Part shown: positions 34,517 to 41,800 of the stretch, in pieces
Layout of the letters: each line of letters opens with the position of its first letter
Numbering within the stretch: the first letter of the stretch is position 1
From: an uncultured Alphaproteobacteria bacterium
GTDB lineage: Bacteria; Pseudomonadota; Alphaproteobacteria; CAAHEQ01; UBA3637
DNA: 64,000 nt
Direction of reading: 5' to 3'
NCBI GenBank assembly: GCA_949292205.1
Contig: CASEYR010000001.1
Span: 91,530-155,529 of the forward strand
Translations under genes and position numbers: made by a program
The notes under the pieces: model-generated
What the model saw: only the letters and a program-made list of their open reading frames with translations
What the model was told of the DNA's origin: nothing
Database searches by the model: none

Positions 34517-35494
34517 ATGGATGAATTTAATAAGATCCGAGAATTATCGGAGGATATTGTTGGACGTAAAGAACCGGCATTTACTCAGACAGTTATTTCC
34601 CAGCCTATAGAATCGGAAGATTCAGACAGCTCTACCTCTGATGATGCTGGATTGTACCAATTTCAGGTTGATTACACAGATAAAATACCGACATTATCTT
34701 TTGATGACTTGGAAGAAAAAAGCATTTCATCCATGAAGCTTCATATAATAGCACTCAGCATTTTTGTTGGTATTTTAGTTGTTGTTTTAACAGGATTTTT
34801 CTTTTTTGGTGAAAATGATGAAGAGTTAGAAGAAATCGTTACGATTGCGGCAACTCCAGAGCCTGTTAAAGTTCGTCCGGAGCAACCCGGTGGCATGGTT
34901 ATTCCGGATCAGGATAAACTTGTTTATAGTCGTTTAAGAGCGAATGAGGTTCCGACAAAAGTTGAAAAGTTATTTCCGGAACCGGAAAAGCCGGTCCTTC
35001 CAGATATTTTAATTGAACAGAATGCGCCGGATACACCTTTTGTTTCGGTAGAGGATATGAAGCCCGTTAATCCACTGGCTGAAGAAAAACCTCAAATAAA
35101 AGAAGAGACTCGACCGACGGTTGTCGAGCAAGCTCCTGCTGCACAAAAGAAAGAATCTATTGCTCTACCGCAAAAGGAGGAAAAATCGGTAGAAAAAGTT
35201 GCACAGAAGAAAACAGCTGCTAAAAATAAGAGTAATGAAAAGCCAGCTGGTTGGAGAGTCCAACTTTTATCGTCTTCCAACAAGAAATCGGTTGAGCGGG
35301 CGTGGCCAAATATTTTGCGTAAAAACAAAGCGCTTTTATCAGATATGTCTTATGATGTTGTTTCTGCTAAAATTGCAGGGAAGGGAACCTTTTATCGACT
35401 TCAAGTTGGACATTTTTCCACTCGGGATATGGCCGCAAGTCTTTGCTCAAAGTTAAAGGCTCGTGGGCAAGAGTGTGTCCCTGTCAAGCAATAG
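34517..35494 (+). CDS. SPOR-domain membrane protein
   Basis: 325 residues. A cytoplasmic acidic N-terminus (about 80 residues), one membrane helix (IALSIFVGILVVVLTGFFFF, near residues 78-97), a proline/glutamate-rich linker, and a C-terminal SPOR domain (WRVQLLSSSNKKSVERAW ... FYRLQVGHFSTRDMAASLCSKLKARGQEC, near residues 248-323, cited in parts). SPOR domains bind denuded glycan at the division septum. Starts an operon with nagZ (nine bp later). Gap 34338-34516 holds no gene and no confident promoter. Confidence 0.88.
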   Translation: MDEFNKIRELSEDIVGRKEPAFTQTVISQPIESEDSDSSTSDDAGLYQFQVDYTDKIPTLSFDDLEEKSISSMKLHIIALSIFVGILVVVLTGFFFFGENDEELEEIVTIAATPEPVKVRPEQPGGMVIPDQDKLVYSRLRANEVPTKVEKLFPEPEKPVLPDILIEQNAPDTPFVSVEDMKPVNPLAEEKPQIKEETRPTVVEQAPAAQKKESIALPQKEEKSVEKVAQKKTAAKNKSNEKPAGWRVQLLSSSNKKSVERAWPNILRKNKALLSDMSYDVVSAKIAGKGTFYRLQVGHFSTRDMAASLCSKLKARGQECVPVKQ

Positions 35495-35503
35495 GAATAA
35501 CAT

Positions 35504-36460
35504 ATGGAACGTCCTATCAAAGCAATTATTTTGGGGTGTAGTGGGTTGTCTTTAACCTCTGAAGAGGTAGAGCTGTTTCATAGAGAAAATCCGCTTGGTT
35601 TGATTCTTTTTAGTCGGAATATTCAAACACCTGAGCAATTGCGTCATTTAACAGATTCGTTTCGAAAGTGTGTTGGTCGTCCGAATGCTCCTGTTTTAGT
35701 GGATCAAGAGGGGGGGCGAGTTCAAAGGTTAAAAGCGCCGTATTGGAATGAGCTTCCTTCTTGTAAAACGTATGGAGAGTTATTTCGAACGGATCGGGAT
35801 AAAACTGTTCAAGCTGTTCAAAAACATGCAGAAGCATTGGCGCAAGATCTTTTAAATGTTGGGATAAATTTTGATTGCTGGCCTTGTCTGGATATAGAAA
35901 CCGGCGGTATGACTGATGCTATGTTTGGTCGGTGCTTTTCGGATAATTCTGAAACAGTTTTAACATTAGGACAAATAGCGGTTGATGCTCTTTTGAAAGC
36001 TGGATTAAATCCGATTATCAAGCATATTCCGGGCTATGGGCGAGCCACCGTTGATCCGCACAAACATTTGCCGATAGTAACGGCAGACTTATCTTTACTG
36101 GAGAAAACAGATTTTTATCCTTTTCAGAAAATTCGATCTGATGTTTGGGGGATGAGTTCTCATGTTATTTATACAGCATTGGATAGAGATTTTCCGGCTA
36201 CACTTTCAAAAACAGTTATCTCTTATATTCGTCATCAGATAGGATTTAATGGCTTTTTAATCAGCGATGATATTGGAATGGATGCGCTGTCTTCTTTTGG
36301 TAATCATTCGGAAATAGCATGCCGGACGATACAGGCGGGTTGTGATGCTGTTCTTTATTGTAACGGATCTATAGAGCAGATGATTCAAGCGACTCAAGCT
36401 GTCCCTTATTTATCCGAAATGTCCTTGAATAGACTTCATCAGGCGGAGAAAATAAAATGA
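35504..36460 (+). CDS. nagZ: Beta-N-acetylhexosaminidase NagZ
   Basis: Cytosolic glycoside hydrolase family 3 enzyme removing GlcNAc from anhydro-muropeptides during cell-wall recycling. 318 residues. LILFSRNIQTPEQL, VDQEGGRVQRL, KHIPGYGRATVDPHKHLP (catalytic loop, here GYG where GHG is usual, His of the DPH retained) and ISDDIGMDAL with the nucleophile Asp. Alphaproteobacteria often have nagZ after a SPOR gene as here. Overlaps the next gene by four bases. Provides GlcNAc/MurNAc for AmgK/MurU. Confidence 0.95.
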   Translation: MERPIKAIILGCSGLSLTSEEVELFHRENPLGLILFSRNIQTPEQLRHLTDSFRKCVGRPNAPVLVDQEGGRVQRLKAPYWNELPSCKTYGELFRTDRDKTVQAVQKHAEALAQDLLNVGINFDCWPCLDIETGGMTDAMFGRCFSDNSETVLTLGQIAVDALLKAGLNPIIKHIPGYGRATVDPHKHLPIVTADLSLLEKTDFYPFQKIRSDVWGMSSHVIYTALDRDFPATLSKTVISYIRHQIGFNGFLISDDIGMDALSSFGNHSEIACRTIQAGCDAVLYCNGSIEQMIQATQAVPYLSEMSLNRLHQAEKIK

Positions 36461-37122
36461 TTTCAAGTTTTATTTATTCTTTAACAACGTGGATTATCCC
36501 ATTGTTATTATGTATGATTATTCATGAAGTTGCACATGGCTTTGTTGCTTTGAAATTAGGGGATAAAACGGCTCTTTATGCGGGACGTTTGACACTAAAT
36601 CCATTACCTCATATTGATATTTGGGGGAGTCTTGTAATACCTGGATTTTTACTGGTTTTAGGCTCTCCGTTTTTATTTGGATGGGCAAAGCCTGTTCCTG
36701 TTGATTTCAGAAACCTGAACCATCCCAAGCGAGATATGGGATTTGTTGCCGCAGCCGGACCTTTGTCAAATTTGATTTTAGCCATAGTATTTGTTTTGAT
36801 TGGAAAACTGGGGCTTTCTCTGATTCCGACAGAGTCTCATTTATTTCACTGGTTTTTATTGAATATTCAACATGGAATAGCATTATCTTTGGCGCTTGCT
36901 ATTTTTAATTTATTGCCGATTTTACCGCTGGACGGAGGTCGAATACTTGCTTCTGTTTTACCATATCCTTATGATATTCGTTATCAGATGACAGAAAAGT
37001 ATGGATTTTTTATTTTATTCGGTGTATTATTTGTTTTGCCCGCCATAGGAATTAATATAGTCGGATTGTTTATCAATACGCTGTATCCGTTCTTTTTAGG
37101 GATTGTTGAATTATTTATGTGA
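36457..37122 (+). CDS. Site-2 protease-family (M50) membrane metalloprotease
   Basis: 221 residues with about six hydrophobic segments. The zinc motif HEVAH ([10 protein letters not shown], near residue 24) and the second motif [11 protein letters not shown] (near residue 152) place it in the small site-2 protease group without PDZ domains. Inner membrane, intramembrane proteolysis; substrate unknown. Overlaps nagZ by four bases. Confidence 0.9.
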   Translation: MISSFIYSLTTWIIPLLLCMIIHEVAHGFVALKLGDKTALYAGRLTLNPLPHIDIWGSLVIPGFLLVLGSPFLFGWAKPVPVDFRNLNHPKRDMGFVAAAGPLSNLILAIVFVLIGKLGLSLIPTESHLFHWFLLNIQHGIALSLALAIFNLLPILPLDGGRILASVLPYPYDIRYQMTEKYGFFILFGVLFVLPAIGINIVGLFINTLYPFFLGIVELFM

Positions 37123-37132
37123 AGGAGAAAAA

Positions 37133-38410
37133 ATGTACGATATGAAATGGATCCGGGATAATCCGGAAGCTTTTGACACAGGTTTGAAACGCCGCGGATT
37201 AGAAGCTTTATCCTCTAAGATATTGGAAATGGATAAAGAATATCGTGCCATGCAAACGGCACAGCAAGAGTTACAATCCAAGCGGAATGCACTCTCCTCA
37301 CAAATCGGATCTGTTAAAAAGCAGGGTGGGGATGTTGAAGCCATTATGAAAGAGGTTTCTGAAATCAAAAATAAAATGGCTGATATGGACGAGCAAGTTC
37401 GTCAAAAAGGACTTGAAATTTTTGAAACTTTATCAGCTTTACCCAATACACCGGACGCCTCTTGTCCCGAAGGGTTTGATGATAAAACGAATGTTGTTAT
37501 CCGTCAAGTCGGGCAAAAACCAACTTTCGGGTTTACACCTAAAGAGCATGATGAGTTAGGCTTTGGTCTGGGAATGATGAATGTTGAACAAGCCGGCAGA
37601 GTATCTGGTGCCCGTTTTACGTATCTAAAAGGTCCTTTAGCACGACTTGAGCGTGCTTTAGGCCAATTTATGATTGACTTGCACACGACAGAGCATGGTT
37701 ATACGGAAATGGAAGTCCCTTTAATGGTCAAAGATGATGCAGCTTTTGGAACAGGACAATTGCCCAAGTTCCGTGAAGATTTATTCCAAACCACGAATGG
37801 TTTTTGGCTTATTCCGACGGCTGAAGTATCTTTAACGAACTATGTTGCCGGTCGTATTTTGGACGAGAAAGAGTTGCCGATTCGTGTTACGGCATTAACG
37901 CCTTGTTTCCGGTCAGAGGCTGGTTCGGCAGGACGTGATACACGGGGTATGTTCCGTCAACATCAATTCTATAAAGATGAGCTGGTTAGCATTGTTGCGC
38001 CGGAAAAATCATTTGAAGAGTTGGAACGGATGACAAAGTGTGCCGAGGAAGTCTTGCAAAAATTGGGCTTAGCTTATCAAGTAGTTTGCTTGTCTGCCGG
38101 AGATATGAGCTTTACATCTCATAAAACATATGATTTAGAGGTATGGTTACCGGGACAGAATAAATATCGTGAAATTTCAAGTTGTTCTAACTGTGGTTCT
38201 TTCCAAGCTCGTCGTATGGATGCCCGCTTTAAAAAGAACGGAGAAAAAGGAACACAGTATGTTCATACATTAAATGGATCCGGTGTAGCTGTTGGTCGGG
38301 CTTTAATTGCAGTTATGGAAAATTATCAGCAAGAAGACGGCAGTATTGTTGTTCCTGAAGTTTTGCGACCATATATGGGTGGGCTTGAAATCATAAAACC
38401 CATAAAGTAG
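37133..38410 (+). CDS. serS: Seryl-tRNA synthetase
   Basis: 425 residues. N-terminal coiled-coil arm (about residues 30-105) for tRNA-Ser, then class II catalytic motifs: [20 protein letters not shown] (motif 2 region) and [18 protein letters not shown] (motif 3). Start ATG 37133 follows GAAGGAG; an upstream in-frame start overlaps the protease gene and is less likely. Serves tRNA-Ser at 52.5 kb among others. Confidence 0.97.
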   Translation: MYDMKWIRDNPEAFDTGLKRRGLEALSSKILEMDKEYRAMQTAQQELQSKRNALSSQIGSVKKQGGDVEAIMKEVSEIKNKMADMDEQVRQKGLEIFETLSALPNTPDASCPEGFDDKTNVVIRQVGQKPTFGFTPKEHDELGFGLGMMNVEQAGRVSGARFTYLKGPLARLERALGQFMIDLHTTEHGYTEMEVPLMVKDDAAFGTGQLPKFREDLFQTTNGFWLIPTAEVSLTNYVAGRILDEKELPIRVTALTPCFRSEAGSAGRDTRGMFRQHQFYKDELVSIVAPEKSFEELERMTKCAEEVLQKLGLAYQVVCLSAGDMSFTSHKTYDLEVWLPGQNKYREISSCSNCGSFQARRMDARFKKNGEKGTQYVHTLNGSGVAVGRALIAVMENYQQEDGSIVVPEVLRPYMGGLEIIKPIK

Positions 38411-38429
38411 ATTAACGATTGATATCACA

Positions 38430-38466
38430 AACAGGCGAGGGGATACACCCTTTGCCTGTTGTTTTT
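38430..38466 (+). terminator. Rho-independent terminator after serS
   Basis: AACAGGC (38430-38436) pairs with GCCTGTT (38454-38460), followed by T-rich GTTTTTT. A second short GGGGA/TCCCC hairpin at 38523-38538 lies next to the stop of the convergent prepilin-like gene. Confidence 0.75.
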
Positions 38467-38553
38467 TAATCTAAAAATCAATATTTAAAATTAAAAAACT
38501 TACTAATAAATGATATAGAGTAGGGGACTTTCATCCCCCACCAACTTATTATA

Positions 38554-39738
38554 TTATCGACAAATAGTATATCTTTGATTTTCTGTATAATAGGAAGTGT
38601 GGCGAGCTCCATTTTTATCTACAAATCCACAAGTAGCCTTTTGAAGACAATTACCGTCATCAACCCAAAACGGTTTATTTTTTTCCATCAGTGAAGAAAG
38701 AGTTGGGAGAGGAATGATATCACCATATGCGGGCGTGCTTGTATATCCTAAATCTTGCCAGTTTATCAAATGTAAGGATTTTTGAAGATATGCACCCAAA
38801 GCACTGCAAAAATCATTACTTTCATATAAACTCCACTGATTATTGGACAGATAAAATAGATTACCGTCAACCTCAATAATTTGATAGTCTAAAGGTTGAC
38901 ATTCTCCGATGGCGTATCCTGGTCCTCCCCAAACCCCACTTTTTTTAGAACCTTTTGTTGCACAAAATGAATCCGGATTGCAGTGTTCATTTTGTAGGCA
39001 TTCCCCGCAAGCGCCACCCTTTGAGCAATATTGGTTTTGAGGGCAATCAGCATCTGTTAAGCATATTTCTCTACACCAATTACCGATATATCCTCCCAAG
39101 CATTTATAACCTGCCGGACAACAATTTGGACCACAGATTGTTGTTTGTGGTTTACAAACGCACTTTCCCTCAGAACAAATTTTTGTATCCGGACAAGTAA
39201 TGTTATAACAGGCTGGGTCTATAGAAACTGAATTATTCATTTTATCATTAAAAATAAAACACATATCATTTATATCGCCAGAGCAGGTTGTTTGTTCATC
39301 CACAAAATTTTGTCCTATTTTTATGTTTGATGGTAAAGACCAATTTAAATTTAGTATTTGATTACAAACACCTTTAGGTATGTTTAGTGTGGTTAAAGAG
39401 AAAAAATTTTCATATCCGTTGTAATCGTTTTCAGCCAGAACTTCATATTTATTTTGAATCAGATCGACATCGCTTGTAGGGTGATATTCCTTTAAATTAA
39501 TGCCGTTTTGTAACATACGTTGCTGAGAAATTGTTAAGGCTCGCTTGTGTATTTCATTGATAATATTATTTGCGTTCATTTTATCGATAGCATAATGATA
39601 TCCCAAAATACCGCCGGAAACCAATATCCCGCTTAACGCCAAGACACCCAGCATTTCCACCATAGATTTACCGGACTCATTCTTGTTTAAATTATTTTTT
39701 GCGTTTTCAATGAATTCTTGATTTTCTTTTTGTTTCAT
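38554..39738 (-). CDS. Cysteine-rich prepilin-like (type IV pilin/pseudopilin N-terminus) protein
   Basis: 394 residues. ESGKSMVEMLGVLALSGIL (residues 21-39): prepilin-type cleavage after Gly23, Glu at mature position 5, then a hydrophobic helix. The middle and end contain many cysteines (about 25 in the C-terminal 230 residues; for example CPDTKICSEGKCVCKP, CGPNCCPAGYKC) like EGF/VWF-type modules, so probably a disulfide-rich surface protein. A prepilin peptidase and a type II/IV secretion apparatus elsewhere are required. AAGGAAG precedes the ATG. Start is clear. Confidence 0.8.
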   Translation of the reverse strand: MKQKENQEFIENAKNNLNKNESGKSMVEMLGVLALSGILVSGGILGYHYAIDKMNANNIINEIHKRALTISQQRMLQNGINLKEYHPTSDVDLIQNKYEVLAENDYNGYENFFSLTTLNIPKGVCNQILNLNWSLPSNIKIGQNFVDEQTTCSGDINDMCFIFNDKMNNSVSIDPACYNITCPDTKICSEGKCVCKPQTTICGPNCCPAGYKCLGGYIGNWCREICLTDADCPQNQYCSKGGACGECLQNEHCNPDSFCATKGSKKSGVWGGPGYAIGECQPLDYQIIEVDGNLFYLSNNQWSLYESNDFCSALGAYLQKSLHLINWQDLGYTSTPAYGDIIPLPTLSSLMEKNKPFWVDDGNCLQKATCGFVDKNGARHTSYYTENQRYTICR

Positions 39739-39756
39739 TTGAGTCTTCCTTTCACT

Positions 39757-39907
39757 ATAACAAAATAAGGGTCATTAAAATGTTATAGTTTTCCGATCTG
39801 ACTAAAAATAAACAAAATTATCTGAAAATAAATAAAAAATAACTTGAATTACTCTGAACTCCTATGCTATAAAACAAATAACATTTTAATGACCCTTTTT
39901 TCGTTAT
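39757..39907. repeat. 30-bp near-perfect inverted repeat pair
   Basis: 39757-39786 and 39878-39907 are reverse complements with two mismatches; the inner 20 bp (39767-39786, 39878-39897) are perfect. 91-bp AT-rich spacer. No flanking target duplication seen. Possible divergent regulatory element or a small transposon remnant (MITE) upstream of the prepilin gene. Confidence 0.6.
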
Positions 39908-39930
39908 TACAATATAAATTATGTTTTTTG

Positions 39931-39938
39931 GGGAAGGG
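39931..39938 (+). promoter_or_regulatory. KOPS-like octamer
   Basis: GGGAAGGG matches the E. coli FtsK polar sequence GGGNAGGG and points at the dif-like site 380 bp to the right. Confidence 0.4.
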
Positions 39939-40071
39939 AAGATAACTTGTCATACTGGCGGGTTGTCATATTTATAGAAAAATTTCTCAATCGATTTTTA
40001 GACAGATTGTCCTATTGTTGCTCGATTTGTTATCATCGGCTCGCTTAAAATCGATGTGCTGATAAGTATCA

Positions 40072-40079
40072 GGGTAGGG
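40072..40079 (+). promoter_or_regulatory. KOPS-like octamer
   Basis: GGGTAGGG, same orientation as 39931-39938, 236 bp before the dif-like site. Confidence 0.4.
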
Positions 40080-40219
40080 TAGATTTTTATGGAGTAAATA
40101 TCTTTTATCGAATAATCCTTTGATTAAAAGACTCTATAAAAAGGATGAAACAATCTAATAAGATAAATATGTTAAAAGGTACTTTATTAACAAATTTTCC
40201 TTAAAGCAATAGATAAAAC

Positions 40220-40253
40220 TTATCCACAAATTTTATCCACAGACTTATCCACA
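40220..40253 (+). promoter_or_regulatory. Cluster of three perfect DnaA boxes
   Basis: TTATCCACA at 40220-40228, 40233-40241 and 40245-40253, all in the same direction, followed by an AT-rich stretch. In Bacteria such clusters mark origins or DnaA-controlled promoters. No other perfect box was noticed nearby. Confidence 0.75.
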
Positions 40254-40307
40254 TTTTTTATAATATATTGTTTTTAAATAATTTTATTATATTTCGTCCC
40301 ATAAACT

Positions 40308-40335
40308 TTGTCGCATAATTTATATTATGTATAGA
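40308..40335. promoter_or_regulatory. Left dif-like site (prophage attL)
   Basis: Arms TTGTCGCATAA (XerC side), centre TTTATA, TTATGTATAGA (XerD side). The E. coli dif is GCGCATAA TGTATA TTATGT in the core, so 19 of 20 core bases are shared except for the central change and first base. Carries the 17-bp AATTTATATTATGTATA found again at 44913-44929. Confidence 0.8.
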
Positions 40336-40347
40336 AAGGAGTAAAAA

Positions 40348-40587
40348 ATGTGTAAGTATTGCAGTCATTTAAAAGAGTTAAGAGCTGAAGATAAAAAGCT
40401 TTATGAAATGCGTAAGAGGCTTATGGATAAGGCGTTTTTGCGTAAGGAGCGACTTTTGAGGCTGGCTTTGAATGAGTTGGAGTTTTTTGTTTTTGTTTGT
40501 TTATTGATTGACGATTTTAAGCGAGCTGATGTTGTTTCTCGTCTTGTTGATGATATTCAAAAGGAACTTGAAAGGCAGGTGATATAA
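40348..40587 (+). CDS. Microvirus hypothetical protein
   Basis: 79 residues, highly charged, CKYC motif at residues 2-5 and a leucine-rich middle (LRLALNELEFFVFVCLLIDDF). GAAAGGAG ribosome site. First gene after attL; only 15 bp separate the site core from its leader. Function unknown, perhaps an early regulator. Confidence 0.6.
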   Translation: MCKYCSHLKELRAEDKKLYEMRKRLMDKAFLRKERLLRLALNELEFFVFVCLLIDDFKRADVVSRLVDDIQKELERQVI

Positions 40588-40692
40588 ATGGCACGTAGAC
40601 GTATGTCTAGACGCCGTATGCGTCGGGTGTTTAAGGCGACATTACGTCCTCGTCGGATTACTCGGCGTCGTCGTGGAGGTATTAGATTTTAA
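40588..40692 (+). CDS. Small arginine-rich DNA-binding/packaging peptide (J/VP8-like)
   Basis: 34 residues, about half of them arginine (MARRRMSRRRMRRVF at the start, RRITRRRRGGIRF at the end). Microviruses encode such a peptide that binds the ssDNA genome in the capsid. Too short for usual gene finders. Its TAA overlaps the VP4 ATG by one base. Confidence 0.8.
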   Translation: MARRRMSRRRMRRVFKATLRPRRITRRRRGGIRF

Positions 40693-41540
40693 TGCGTTGT
40701 AGCAGGACAATTTTGATACGAAAGAAATCCGGTTTGTTGGTGCGTGTGCCGTGTGGTCAGTGCATCAACTGCCGGCTTAATCGTTCCCGGCAGTGGTCGT
40801 TGCGAATAATGCACGAGTCGAAGAAGTATCCAGTAAATGTGTTTGCGACATTAACATATTCGGATGACTATTTGCCGGCCTCCGGTTCTCTTCAGATTGA
40901 AGATTTGCAAAAGTTTTTTAAACGGTTTAGGAAAAATAGAATTGAGCGAAAGATACGTTATTTCGCGTGTGGTGAATACGGTGACCGGACAGGTCGTCCG
41001 CATTATCATATCGCGTTTTTTAATGTTGATTTTTCGGATTTTTCTGCGTTACGTCCTGCAAAAGGTGGTGGATTTCAATGTCTTTGTGCTGAGTGGCCTT
41101 ACGGTCTGGTTCATATTGGCGAATTGACGGTAGATTCGGCGAATTATGTTGCCGGATATATTTTGAAAAAACAGACAGGAAAGGCTCGCAAGGTATATGA
41201 AGATTTAGGTGTTCAACCGCCCTTTTGTGTCATGTCACGTATGCCCGGCATTGGTCATGATTTTGTTGAAGAACATTCTGAAATGTTGGCTGATAAAGGA
41301 TATGTCGTGGCTAAAGGTTTTAAGTATGCCCTGCCCCGTTATTACAAGAACTTTTTGGAAAAAGCAGGATTTGAAGAGAATTCTGAGGTAGCTCGGAAGC
41401 GTCGTGAGATTGAACTTGCCCGGTCTCGCAAGGCTAAGGAACAAGGCAAGGGATATTTGCAAGTGTTGTCGGATGAAGAAATGCAATTGGAAGCTGATGC
41501 GCGTGCAAGAGCATCATTATTTGAAAGGAATAAGGTATGA
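40692..41540 (+). CDS. Microvirus replication initiator VP4 (HUH endonuclease)
   Basis: 282 residues. N-terminal CGQCINCRLNRSRQWSLRIMHE, HUH metal site RPHYHIAFF (His104-Tyr-His106), catalytic Tyr in NYVAGYILKKQ (near residue 156). Nicks the double-stranded replicative form to start rolling-circle replication. Sequence style is that of gokushoviruses. Overlaps the next ORF by four bases. Confidence 0.95.
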   Translation: MRCSRTILIRKKSGLLVRVPCGQCINCRLNRSRQWSLRIMHESKKYPVNVFATLTYSDDYLPASGSLQIEDLQKFFKRFRKNRIERKIRYFACGEYGDRTGRPHYHIAFFNVDFSDFSALRPAKGGGFQCLCAEWPYGLVHIGELTVDSANYVAGYILKKQTGKARKVYEDLGVQPPFCVMSRMPGIGHDFVEEHSEMLADKGYVVAKGFKYALPRYYKNFLEKAGFEENSEVARKRREIELARSRKAKEQGKGYLQVLSDEEMQLEADARARASLFERNKV

Positions 41541-41800
41541 GTAAATTGATGCATATAGTGAGACAAGTTGTTTATTGGTCGTCGATTGTTGGTCCGATAT
41601 ATAGCTTGATAAAAGGCACTTGGCAAGGCTTTGTCGGTGCTGTTCAGAATATTCGCGAGGAAGCCCGTCTAGAGGCTGAGCGCGATAGATTTAATAATCC
41701 GGATACGTTTACTGTTGATTTGTCTCAGACATCGGATGCGTATGCGTTTGGTAATATGGTTGATAGTATGAAAGGAATGAAGAATGACAACACCATTTAA
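41537..41800 (+). CDS. Microvirus VP5-like small protein
   Basis: 87 residues between VP4 and VP1, the place of VP5 in gokushoviruses. A NNPDTFTVDLSQTSDAYAFG segment echoes the hPeDF-type VP5 motif. An N-terminal hydrophobic segment (RQVVYWSSIVGPIYSLI) may be membrane-bound. Overlaps VP4 and VP1 by four and 17 bases. Identity as VP5 is moderate. Confidence 0.6.
   Translation: MSKLMHIVRQVVYWSSIVGPIYSLIKGTWQGFVGAVQNIREEARLEAERDRFNNPDTFTVDLSQTSDAYAFGNMVDSMKGMKNDNTI

Larger units (their letters stand above)
39908..40316. other. Gene-free structured region before the dif-like site
   Basis: No credible gene. Contents: KOPS-like octamers (39931-39938, 40072-40079), a 9-bp inverted repeat ATCGATTTT/AAAATCGAT (39990-39998, 40047-40055), three DnaA boxes (40220-40253), an AT-rich stretch (40254-40300) and the start of the dif-like site. 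Confidence 0.6.

Noticed and set aside
39900..40320. Calling this the chromosomal origin (oriC)
   Set aside because: Three DnaA boxes and an AT-rich stretch are present, but there is a dif-like site, KOPS-like octamers pointing at it and converging operons, which fit a terminus. No typical origin neighbours (dnaA, hemE, gidA, parAB) are present.
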